A stretch of DNA of 5,562 nt from an uncultured Demequina sp. (GTDB lineage: Bacteria; Actinomycetota; Actinomycetes; Actinomycetales; Demequinaceae), in the NCBI GenBank assembly GCA_937925595.1, contig CALALQ010000113.1, positions 1 through 5,562 on the forward strand, in the 5' to 3' direction. The notes beneath the pieces are model-generated. The model searched no databases. It was not told where the DNA came from and saw only the letters and a program-made list of their open reading frames with translations. Below are positions 1 through 5,562 of this stretch, piece by piece; the stretch's first letter is position 1; each line of letters begins with the position of its first letter. A program made the translations under genes and the position numbers.

Positions 1-1
1 G

Positions 2-1243
2 GCATTTGAGCGCCACAAGGTCTCGTTCGTCTCCGTCACCCAGCAGTTCAACACGGCCTCGTCGATGGGACGGCTTGTGCTGAACGTCCTCCTGTCGTTC
101 GCGCAGTTCGAGCGGGAGATCATCTCCGAGCGCACGCGGGACAAGATCGCCGCCACTCGCCGCAAAGGGAAGTGGGCTGGCGGGCACCCAATCCTCGGGT
201 ACGACGTGGACCCGCGCGGGTTCCGCCTGGTGGTCAACGAGGACGAGGCGGCCCGTGTCCGCGAGATCTTCGCCCTGTACCTGGAGCACCAGTCGCTCAT
301 CGCTACCGTGAAGGCGATCGACGCCCGGGAGTGGCTCAACAAACAGTGGACGACGCGGAAAGGCAAGTTGCGAGGCGGAAAGCCCTTCGACAAGAACAGC
401 GTGTTCAAGCTCCTCACCAACGTCGCCTATCTCGGGAAGGTCAAGTACAAGAACGAGGTCCACGCTGGGGAGCACGAGGGGATCGTGGATCCCGCCATCT
501 GGCAGCGGGCGCAGCAACTCCTGGCCCGGAACGGACGGACCGGCGGCGCGGCGGTCCGCAACAAGTACGGGGCGCTGCTGAAGGGCCTTCTCTACTGCAC
601 GCCCTGCGGCTGCTCGATGGGGCACACGTATTCGACAAAGAACGGCAGCATCCAGTACCGCTATTACGTGTGCCTCCGGGCGCAGAAGCGGGGCTGGCAC
701 ACCTGCCCCTCCAAGTCCATCCCCGCGGTCGAGATCGAGCGGCTCGTGGTGGAACAGATCCGGGCCATCGGCCGCGACCCCGCGCTGCTGAACGCCACGC
801 TGAAGCACGCGCGGAAGCAGGCCCAGGAGGCGATCACGGCGTTGGAGGCGCAGCGGGCGGCTCTGGAACGCGACCTGAAGCGGCACTACCGGGAGGTGCG
901 AACGCTCGCGTCGGAGGCGGCGACATCGAACGGGGCCGCCGCCGTGCGTTTGGGTGATCTCAACGAGCGCATCCGCGCCGGCGAGCAGGCCATGACGGAG
1001 CTTCGGGAGAAGGCGGTCGCCCTCAGCCGCGAGATTGTGGATGAGCGTGAGGTCGCGGAGACCATGTCCGCATTCGATCCGGTGTGGGAGACGCTCTCGC
1101 CGAGGGAGCAAGCCCGCGTGGTGCGGTTGCTCGTCCAGGAGGTGGACTACGACGGCGGGACCGGCACGGTCTCGCTGACGTTCCACCCGGATGGACTGCG
1201 GGCTCTGTCGGCGGAGGTTGAAGTAGAGGAGGTGGCTGTGTGA
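2..1243 (+). CDS. Serine site-specific recombinase, 5' end cut by window (C-terminal 413 aa)
   Basis: A DNA-cutting and rejoining enzyme of the resolvase/invertase superfamily that moves or integrates a mobile element. The frame is open from base 2, so the gene starts upstream; the catalytic serine and about 80-100 N-terminal residues are missing by comparison with resolvases. Numbered from the first visible residue: the end of the catalytic domain and its long E-helix (about 1-50, with FVSVTQQFNTASSMGR and FAQFEREIISERTRDK), a Recombinase domain (about 55-195, including the typical NPAYLGKV-like NVAYLGKV), a zinc ribbon with Cys 199, 202, 224 and 235, a charged coiled coil (about 260-350, rich in Ala, Glu, Arg), and a C-terminal stretch ending in VSLTFHPDG. 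This order matches large serine recombinases of phages and integrative elements. The stop overlaps the next gene's GTG start. Related proteins are common in planctomycetes (from memory). The family call is firm; the target site is unknown. Confidence 0.95.
   Translation, partial: AFERHKVSFVSVTQQFNTASSMGRLVLNVLLSFAQFEREIISERTRDKIAATRRKGKWAGGHPILGYDVDPRGFRLVVNEDEAARVREIFALYLEHQSLIATVKAIDAREWLNKQWTTRKGKLRGGKPFDKNSVFKLLTNVAYLGKVKYKNEVHAGEHEGIVDPAIWQRAQQLLARNGRTGGAAVRNKYGALLKGLLYCTPCGCSMGHTYSTKNGSIQYRYYVCLRAQKRGWHTCPSKSIPAVEIERLVVEQIRAIGRDPALLNATLKHARKQAQEAITALEAQRAALERDLKRHYREVRTLASEAATSNGAAAVRLGDLNERIRAGEQAMTELREKAVALSREIVDEREVAETMSAFDPVWETLSPREQARVVRLLVQEVDYDGGTGTVSLTFHPDGLRALSAEVEVEEVAV
1225..1232 (+). 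promoter_or_regulatory. Strong ribosome binding site for the GTG-started HTH gene
   Basis: AGAGGAGG lies 7 nt before the GTG at 1240, inside the end of the recombinase gene. It is close to the full anti-Shine-Dalgarno complement and is the reason for choosing GTG; the next in-frame ATG is at 1381, which would remove a third of the protein. Confidence 0.75.
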
Positions 1244-1668
1244 AGCAGATCGCTGCGCCGAAGGTCGAGTTCAAGGTCCACTTCCAGGCGACGCGGCGGG
1301 GGAAGAAGCGAGCGGTCGTCGGGGAGAGGCCGTCGGACGTGGCCACGCCGCCGGGCAATCTGCCCCGCGTGACGCGCCTCATGGCGCTCGCGATCCGCTT
1401 TGAGCAACTGATCCGCGACGGCGAGGTCCGCGACCTCGCCGACATTGCCCGCCTCGGCCACGTCACCCGCGCCCGCGTCACGCAGATCATGAACCTGCTG
1501 CACCTGGCCCCGGACATTCAGGAAGCCATCCTCAACCTCCCCCGGGTAGAGAAGGGCCGTGACCAGGTCACAGAACGGGACCTTCGGCCCATCGCCGCAA
1601 TCGTGGATTGGCGAAAGCAGCGGTGCGCGTGGCGGGGGATCAAGCCCGCCCAGATGTTCGGAGTCTGA
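1240..1668 (+). CDS. Small ParB/KorB-like helix-turn-helix protein paired with the recombinase
   Basis: A 142-aa basic protein probably binding DNA. The N-terminal 40 residues are basic and Pro-rich, with no fold recognised. Residues about 44-62 form a helix (RLMALAIRFEQLIRDGEV), followed by a helix-turn-helix at about 64-90: DLADIARLGHVTRARVTQIM, then NLLHLAPDIQEAIL, the pattern of ParB/KorB-type HTH domains. The C-terminus contains WRKQRCAWRGIKP. The GTG start overlaps the recombinase TGA by 4 bp (GTGA) and has a strong ribosome binding site, so the two are likely translated together. Small HTH proteins of this type are frequent just downstream of planctomycete-type serine recombinases (recollection, not searched). 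It may regulate the operon or set the direction of recombination; both roles are inference. Confidence 0.85.
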   Translation: MKQIAAPKVEFKVHFQATRRGKKRAVVGERPSDVATPPGNLPRVTRLMALAIRFEQLIRDGEVRDLADIARLGHVTRARVTQIMNLLHLAPDIQEAILNLPRVEKGRDQVTERDLRPIAAIVDWRKQRCAWRGIKPAQMFGV

Positions 1669-1682
1669 ATGGGTTATCAGCA

Positions 1683-1713
1683 TTGTCCTGCCGAACCGCA
1701 CCCGTGGTAGACT
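1683..1713 (+). promoter_or_regulatory. Possible sigma-70-type promoter before the 406-aa gene
   Basis: TTGTCC (1683-1688) and TAGACT (1708-1713) resemble -35 and -10 boxes but are 19 bp apart, longer than the usual 17. They lie about 120 bp before the ATG at 1835, in the only sizeable gap after the recombinase pair, where a new transcript could start. An imperfect inverted repeat, CTGCCGA (1688-1694) against TCGGGCAG (1715-1722, one bulged G), flanks the -10 box and could be an operator. Match quality is modest. Confidence 0.3.
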
Positions 1714-1834
1714 ATCGGGCAGTCCAGTACCATCTGTCGTACCCGGTTGTGGATTTCGTCGGCTGAGGATTCCGTCCGGGTCACTCGACCTGGCCGCGCT
1801 GGGCAGTTCCGCACCCGGTGAGAGAATCTGAAGC

Positions 1835-3055
1835 ATGCCGGCACCAAAGCAACCGCCGCAGTCATTCTGGAAGGACGACCTCGAGGTACACGTCGAGCAC
1901 GTGCTCGCGCAAACTGGTAACGGCAGCTTGGGAGCATGGGTCTCCCGTCGCACCGGGCGCCAGCTCTCCATCATGTGCGAAGGGCTCGGGCTTGAGACCG
2001 CGTCAACCCAGAAGATGCGCGACGCGATCCATGAGCTCAACGGCGAGCTGACCCCCTACCTGCTTGTCGAGCAGTTCTCGCAGTTCAAATCGAAAGTCGC
2101 AGTCCTCGATTTCGCGCGTGGTGCCCTCCCGGACGCCGTCGTCACGGCCTGCTTGAAGGGCGACGACGACCCAGACAAGGCCGCGCTCCTGTTCGCCATT
2201 TACCAGCAGCGGTGGTCCGACCTGCGCCTGATCTTTCACCTGGACAAGATCCACAAGTCCGGCTTCGCGCGAATGCGACTCCGCGGCAACCATCGTGCTC
2301 CGAAGGAGTCGTTCGCAGCGTTCTTGAACGACAAGTCCGCGAAGGCCCTCCTCGCCGCGTTTGACAAGTCCCGCCGGGACCACCTCACCAGCGAGTTGAA
2401 GAGCGTGATCGCGCGCCAGAATCAGGTTCTCGTCTTCATCCGGCGTGCAGAGCGCCCGGACCACCTGGTGCGACCTGGCGGCGGCGTGATCCACGGCTAC
2501 AGATCGGAGTGGATTATCCTCGCGTTTTCGGCTGACGCAAGCCGCGTTGACATTTCCTCGGTCAGCATCGACACGCCGCTGGACGTGGCCAATCGCATCG
2601 CCTCGGCCTTCTTCAAGAAGGACTGCGAGTACGAGAACGAGAACGTTGCAACCGGTCCCGACCAGATCGAGATGTTCCTCGCCAACATCCGCGATGTTTC
2701 AGACGGCCCGCTTGTCCTGGTTGAGATCGCGTATGGCAGCTCACCTCTCGCGGGATCGCCCGCGATCCGCCTCCGGCAGAACGATGCGACGTCCATCGGC
2801 GATGCCATCGCTCACTTTGAGAAGGCCATCGGCAAGTTGAGGATCGAGGATATCGAGAGCGTCAAGGTGATGTTCCGCAAGAAGCGCGTCAGCTTGATTC
2901 TGGATGCTCTGGAGGATGAGGCACAAGGCAACGTCGTTCGTTACTCAGATCACCGACTGAACGCGCTGGAACGGGTCGAGTTCGAGAAACACATGCAGGA
3001 CGCTCATGGCATCACCATCCTCTCCACCGAAAAGCGATTCAAGCGTCCCTCGTGA
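1835..3055 (+). CDS. Hypothetical protein, 406 aa, first of an overlapping pair
   Basis: I do not recognise this family. The protein is soluble-looking: no signal peptide or membrane segment. It is of mixed alpha/beta character, with hydrophobic strands such as QVLVFIRR (about 196-203), SEWIILAFSAD (224-234) and GPLVLVEIAYGS (291-302) and charged helices between. A His/Arg-rich stretch around 135-180 and a Lys/Arg-rich end (EKRFKRPS) suggest possible nucleic-acid contact, which is only inference. There is just a weak purine stretch (GAGAGAA, 1821-1827) before the ATG, so translation start strength is uncertain; no better upstream start was found. The 3' end overlaps the next gene by 50 bp, suggesting co-translation and a functional pair. 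Its GC content looks lower than the recombinase (about 58% in one 60-base line against 72%), which could mean separate origin. Could be cargo, a defence component or an element core gene. Confidence 0.8.
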   Translation: MPAPKQPPQSFWKDDLEVHVEHVLAQTGNGSLGAWVSRRTGRQLSIMCEGLGLETASTQKMRDAIHELNGELTPYLLVEQFSQFKSKVAVLDFARGALPDAVVTACLKGDDDPDKAALLFAIYQQRWSDLRLIFHLDKIHKSGFARMRLRGNHRAPKESFAAFLNDKSAKALLAAFDKSRRDHLTSELKSVIARQNQVLVFIRRAERPDHLVRPGGGVIHGYRSEWIILAFSADASRVDISSVSIDTPLDVANRIASAFFKKDCEYENENVATGPDQIEMFLANIRDVSDGPLVLVEIAYGSSPLAGSPAIRLRQNDATSIGDAIAHFEKAIGKLRIEDIESVKVMFRKKRVSLILDALEDEAQGNVVRYSDHRLNALERVEFEKHMQDAHGITILSTEKRFKRPS

Positions 3056-4157
3056 GGACGTCGCCCTGCTGCTCCGCGATGGTTCAGCGATCCGCCAGCC
3101 GTCAGATGCCCTGCGCCGGGCAGCCGCCCACCTTGAACGCCTTGGCCTGATATCGACAACTGGCCAGCACTACGTCCGGTGCGCGGACCCGCAGGACGGC
3201 GACTTCCGCTTCACGAGGAACCGCAGCTGCCCGGGGAAGGTGTATCTGTTCGGCGGGCTGGACGAGGCGGGACACGACTACCGCTGCCCGGAGTGCGAAC
3301 GGGCCGTGTTTCCTCATCGCACGAGCAAGCGGAGGCACGCAGAACTGCGCGTGGCGCTGGAGCCGGACGGCGTGCATGACTACGTCGCTGCGCTGGTGGC
3401 GGGCGCAGGCGCGGCCAAGCCGCTGTGCCGCGGCATGTTCCGCGTGGATCTCACCGAGCGAACCGCGCACCTGTGCGTGGCGGACATTTGCGGCGACGAC
3501 CGGTACCTCGCGCGCGAGTGGGCACAGCACCAGCCCACGCTCTACATGACCATCGACGAACGCACGAGCAGTGAACGGCTCCTTGCGGAGGACTGGCTTG
3601 CCCGGATCACACTTGCTGACGCCGTATCCGGCCAGGTGGATGTCGGCGCGCGGCTCGCCGAAGTCGCCCAGCAGGCACCGCCTCGGTCGGTCGCCACCGT
3701 CTCCATTCCTGTCTACCGGACTGGACCCCCGCTCATAGGTGCTGAGCGCCAAGCGGCGGCTGCGCAGGGCGACCCGGCTCGCGTAGAGGTGAAGCGCGGT
3801 GTCGCAGTCGCGACGCCTAGAGACGATGGGGTGTATCCGCCGCGCACGGTGGTGTTTCGCAATGTCACACACACATGCGAGCTCACGGCGCTGGAGGCGG
3901 ACTTCCTGGCCATCGCACTCGGCAATGTGGACACGGATGTCAGCGTGCTCATGCATACCGGCAATGGGGCGGTATGGAAGGAGCCGTACACGAAGAGTAA
4001 GCGCAACAAGATCTCGCAGATGCTGACGCGGCTGAACACAAAGCTGCTCGATGCGTCTCCGCCGCTCCGCATCGTGTTCGCGCTCAAGCGTGGCATGTCC
4101 GTGGTGTCGCGTTCCGAGGCGCCGGCTGTGCCATCGCCCGCCAGCGTCGCTCGATGA
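3006..4157 (+). CDS. Hypothetical protein, 383 aa, with zinc-ribbon-like segment and C-terminal winged-helix-like region
   Basis: Named function is unknown. Residues about 17-55 could form a small helical DNA-binding unit (ALRRAAAHLERLGLIS). A Cys-rich segment follows with C59, C75, C94 and C97 (last two as RCPEC), consistent with a zinc ribbon; ligands are not proven. The centre (about 110-225) has strand-helix character (HLCVADICGDD, TLYMTIDERT, LAEDWLARITLADAV) with no family match. Residues about 281-368 look like an OmpR-type winged helix: LTALEADFLAIAL, a helix around KRNKISQMLTRLNTKLL, then a wing-like RIVFALKRGMSVV. The ATG at 3006 lies within the upstream gene, preceded by AGGA (2997-3000) 5 nt away; no other ATG, GTG or TTG start fits before the Cys segment, so the 50-bp overlap is probably real. 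A DNA-binding regulator or effector working with the 406-aa protein is the best inference. Confidence 0.78.
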   Translation: MASPSSPPKSDSSVPREDVALLLRDGSAIRQPSDALRRAAAHLERLGLISTTGQHYVRCADPQDGDFRFTRNRSCPGKVYLFGGLDEAGHDYRCPECERAVFPHRTSKRRHAELRVALEPDGVHDYVAALVAGAGAAKPLCRGMFRVDLTERTAHLCVADICGDDRYLAREWAQHQPTLYMTIDERTSSERLLAEDWLARITLADAVSGQVDVGARLAEVAQQAPPRSVATVSIPVYRTGPPLIGAERQAAAAQGDPARVEVKRGVAVATPRDDGVYPPRTVVFRNVTHTCELTALEADFLAIALGNVDTDVSVLMHTGNGAVWKEPYTKSKRNKISQMLTRLNTKLLDASPPLRIVFALKRGMSVVSRSEAPAVPSPASVAR

Positions 4158-4193
4158 CAGTTCGATGACAGAAGAGTTTGTGCCGCTGTCATT
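4151..4193 (+). repeat. Tandem TCGATGACAG repeat with an inverted ATGACAG copy
   Basis: TCGATGACAG occurs at 4151-4160 and again at 4162-4171, an 11-bp period that places both on one DNA face. CTGTCAT at 4186-4192 is the reverse complement of ATGACAG (4165-4171), separated by 14 bp, so a 7-8 bp stem could also form. The first repeat covers the stop codon of the 383-aa gene. It could be an operator for a DNA-binding protein or a weak terminator; there is no T-run after it, so a classic terminator is unlikely. Confidence 0.5.
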
Positions 4194-4219
4194 CTCGGCG
4201 AGCCCTGATTCCGCTCGTT

Positions 4220-4242
4220 CAGACCGTCACACGGATGGTCTG
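4220..4242 (+). promoter_or_regulatory. Stem-loop just upstream of the sigma factor ribosome binding site
   Basis: CAGACCGTC (4220-4228) pairs with GATGGTCTG (4234-4242) over 9 positions with one G-U pair and a 5-nt loop ACACG. It ends 7 nt before AAGGA (4250-4254), which sits 11 nt before the ATG at 4266. No T-run follows, so it is more likely an operator or an RNA structure affecting translation or mRNA stability than a terminator. Function is inferred only from position. Confidence 0.45.
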
Positions 4243-4265
4243 CCTGCGAAAGGAATCACTCGCCA

Positions 4266-4829
4266 ATGCTCGATCCCACTCACGATCCATTCGACCCGCA
4301 CACCACCCGCCTGATCCGATCCAAAGCCCGCCGCCTGTGTCGTGTCGCTGGATTCACCTCCAGCGACTACGACGATCTCGTCCAGGAGTTGGAGCTCCAC
4401 CTGTGGCGCCGGCTGGATCGGTTCAACCCGGCCGTCGCGGCGTGGTCAACCTTTGCCTCGTTCGTCCTCGACAAGCGCGGCATCTCTCTCGCACGCGAGC
4501 GATCTGCGGACAAGCGCTGTCGCCGACGCGAGCAGTGCTCACTGAACGATCCGGTTCTCGATGAAGCGGGGCGACTCGTCGAGCGACACCAGACAACTCC
4601 GGAAGCGGCGAGCACCCGCCAGCGGCTGAACGATCTTGCCCGCGATCTTGCCGACCTCCGTGAGCAGCTTCCGTCGAGCACGCATCGCTTGTTCATGGAC
4701 GCGCTCGCCCGCGGCGGCACTGTCAACTCCATTGGGACAGAACTCGGTTTGTCCCGGCGTGCGGCTGCGCGGCACTTCGCCGAACTGCGGCAGCTGTTCG
4801 AGGACGCTGGGCTCCGCGTGTACCTGTAG
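4266..4829 (+). CDS. Small sigma-70-family RNA polymerase sigma factor of phage/mobile-element type
   Basis: A 187-aa protein that should direct RNA polymerase to specific promoters. Region 2 spans about 13-80: a helix with KARRLCRVAGF, then DYDDLVQELELHLWRRLDRF (the acidic DLVQE motif typical of core-polymerase binding), followed by AAWSTFASFVLDKRGISLAR, matching the aromatic F/WSTFA pattern used in promoter melting. A linker rich in Arg and Glu (about 80-130) leads to region 4 at about 135-183, with a helix-turn-helix GGTVNSIGTELGLSRRAAAR that would read the -35 box. There is no region 1 or 3, as in ECF-like factors, but no anti-sigma gene is next to it. It sits at the head of the sigma - 101-aa protein - ATPase group, as expected for a factor that switches on the element's own genes. 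The family call is solid; promoter specificity is not visible. Confidence 0.9.
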   Translation: MLDPTHDPFDPHTTRLIRSKARRLCRVAGFTSSDYDDLVQELELHLWRRLDRFNPAVAAWSTFASFVLDKRGISLARERSADKRCRRREQCSLNDPVLDEAGRLVERHQTTPEAASTRQRLNDLARDLADLREQLPSSTHRLFMDALARGGTVNSIGTELGLSRRAAARHFAELRQLFEDAGLRVYL

Positions 4830-4882
4830 CGCGCAACCTGCTGATGCCGTCGCGTAGGTATCCAGTAGTCAGCCGCACGGTC

Positions 4883-4888
4883 AGAGGA
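4883..4888 (+). promoter_or_regulatory. Ribosome binding site fixing the start of the 101-aa gene
   Basis: AGAGGA lies 6 nt before the ATG at 4895. It supports that start over the in-frame ATG at 4844, which has no comparable site and would add 17 residues of unlikely character. Confidence 0.65.
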
Positions 4889-4894
4889 ACAGAC

Positions 4895-5200
4895 ATGTCG
4901 CAGAGCATCTATCGCTACGCATTTGACTCCAGCATCCACTTTCCCGACGTGGTCGCCACGCTCGACCTTGCGCTCGTGGCCATCGAGAGCCTTCATGGCG
5001 AGTCCCGCATCAGACTCGATGCGCGCTTTACCGCGGAGCCGCCGCGCCGTGCCATCGTGCTAGACGCGACCACCGCAGTTGGGCAGGCACTGAATCAGGT
5101 GTTCATCGGCCTCGCGCGGCGTGAGTTTGGTGAGAAGGCGTTCTCTGTGCAGCGAGCGGACTCCGTGCCCTCCGAACGAGACGAGCCTCGCGCGACGTGA
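4895..5200 (+). CDS. Conserved-looking hypothetical protein, 101 aa
   Basis: A small soluble protein with no signal peptide or membrane segment and no named family that I can assign. It begins MSQSIYRYAFDSSIHF, has a helix-rich core (about 17-36, VVATLDLALVAIESLHGESR), a strand-like ARFTAEPPRRAIVLDATT (43-60), and an amphipathic helix GQALNQVFIGLARREFGEKA (63-82). The arrangement resembles small alpha/beta hypotheticals that I loosely associate with replication or recombination genes of planctomycete mobile elements, which I could not check. The ATG at 4895 is chosen for its ribosome binding site. The TGA at 5198-5200 overlaps a possible GTG start of the following ATPase, so the two are likely in one operon. 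A helper or regulator of the ATPase is possible but unproven. Confidence 0.75.
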   Translation: MSQSIYRYAFDSSIHFPDVVATLDLALVAIESLHGESRIRLDARFTAEPPRRAIVLDATTAVGQALNQVFIGLARREFGEKAFSVQRADSVPSERDEPRAT

Positions 5201-5286
5201 TCGGCACGCCTTCCCTCGTTCGCCTCGGCCAGGGCGACTTCGTTCGCGAGATCTTTCCACACGACCGCATCCCTGATGGAGACCAC

Positions 5287-5562
5287 ATGACCGCGACTAC
5301 CCTGATGAACCAGATCACCAAGGGACGCAGGCCCAAGCCCCGTCGCGTGATGCTCTATGGCACGCACGGCATCGGCAAGAGCACGTTCGGGGCGATGGCC
5401 GAGACGCCCATCTTCATCCCGACCGAGGACGGTCTGGGCGATATCGAGTGCGAGTCGTTCCCGCTGGCCCGCTCGCTCGGCGATGTGATGGCGGCGCTAG
5501 AGACACTGTACTCCGGCGAGCACGGGTACAGGACCGTCGTCATCGACTCCCTCGACTGGCTC
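5287..5562 (+). CDS. P-loop ATPase, AAA_24/Sak4-like phage recombination protein, 3' end cut by window
   Basis: The first 92 residues of a RecA-fold ATPase. The Walker A motif is GTHGIGKST at 25-33, preceded by the strand RRVMLYG; IFIPTEDGL at 42-50 matches the strand and acidic residues after Walker A in this family, and TVVIDSLDWL at 83-92 is the Walker B strand with Asp87. This layout fits the AAA_24 group, which includes phage Sak4 proteins that aid single-strand annealing and recombination; a general mobile-element ATPase cannot be excluded because the remaining protein is absent. The ATG at 5287 has GGAG (5278-5281) 5 nt upstream and puts Walker A at the usual distance from the N-terminus. 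The same frame is open back to a GTG at 5197 that overlaps the previous stop (GTGA), so a 30-residue longer form is possible. It likely belongs to an operon with the sigma factor and 101-aa gene. Confidence 0.88.
   Translation, partial: MTATTLMNQITKGRRPKPRRVMLYGTHGIGKSTFGAMAETPIFIPTEDGLGDIECESFPLARSLGDVMAALETLYSGEHGYRTVVIDSLDWL

Noticed and set aside
1..64. Start of the recombinase at ATG 65
   Set aside because: The frame continues upstream to base 2 and encodes typical resolvase-domain residues (FVSVTQQFNT), so ATG 65 is internal.
1147..2040. A 297-aa open frame on the - strand
   Set aside because: It lies opposite the recombinase end, the HTH gene and the start of the 406-aa gene, has low-complexity composition rich in Ser, Pro and Arg, and no recognisable domain; typical shadow frame of high-GC DNA.
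3102..3956. A 284-aa open frame on the - strand
   Set aside because: It mirrors the 383-aa gene, whose Cys motif and winged-helix pattern make the + strand the coding one; the reverse product shows no domain and is rich in Arg and Ala.
4164..4193. Rho-independent terminator after the 383-aa gene
   Set aside because: The possible stem is only 7-8 bp with a 14-nt loop and is followed by TCTCGG, not a T-run.
4178..4564. A 128-aa + strand frame overlapping the sigma factor start
   Set aside because: Pro/Arg-rich without a domain; the sigma factor frame explains the same bases.
4367..4996. A 209-aa open frame on the - strand
   Set aside because: It is antisense to the clear sigma factor, with a Ser/Arg-rich composition and no motif.
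1..5562. CRISPR array, tRNA gene, insertion sequence ends or attachment site
   Set aside because: No regularly spaced repeats, no cloverleaf-like segment and no terminal inverted repeats or duplicated att-like core were seen by eye.

Overview
The window is GC-rich (roughly 58-72% in the stretches I counted), gene-dense, and has all its genes on the + strand. It reads as the inside of an integrated mobile element or prophage-like island. The best guess for the host is a planctomycete or a related high-GC bacterium. This rests on the recombinase, its HTH partner and the small phage-type sigma factor resembling families I associate with planctomycete genomes; it is not proven from the window.

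Left part (2-1668): the C-terminal three-quarters of a serine recombinase, with the end of the resolvase catalytic domain, recombinase domain, zinc ribbon and coiled coil. It overlaps by a GTGA junction with a small ParB/KorB-like HTH protein, so the two are probably co-translated. A 166-bp gap (1669-1834) follows, with a possible promoter.

Middle (1835-4157): two large proteins of unknown function, 406 and 383 aa, whose genes overlap by 50 bp. The first shows no recognisable domain. The second appears to carry a Cys-rich zinc-ribbon-like segment and a C-terminal winged-helix-like domain. They could be cargo (for example a defence or regulatory pair) or part of the element's core; the sequence does not decide this.

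Right part (4158-5562): a 108-bp gap with a repeated 7-mer and a good stem-loop, then a 187-aa sigma-70-like factor with regions 2 and 4, a 101-aa conserved-looking hypothetical protein, and the start of a P-loop ATPase of the phage AAA_24/Sak4-like type, which runs off the window. This looks like the start of a phage-type replication/recombination module. A plausible model is that the recombinase moves the element, the HTH protein controls or directs it, the element-encoded sigma factor transcribes the element's own genes, and the Sak4-like ATPase works in DNA recombination. No tRNA, rRNA, CRISPR array, insertion sequence or attachment site was recognised.
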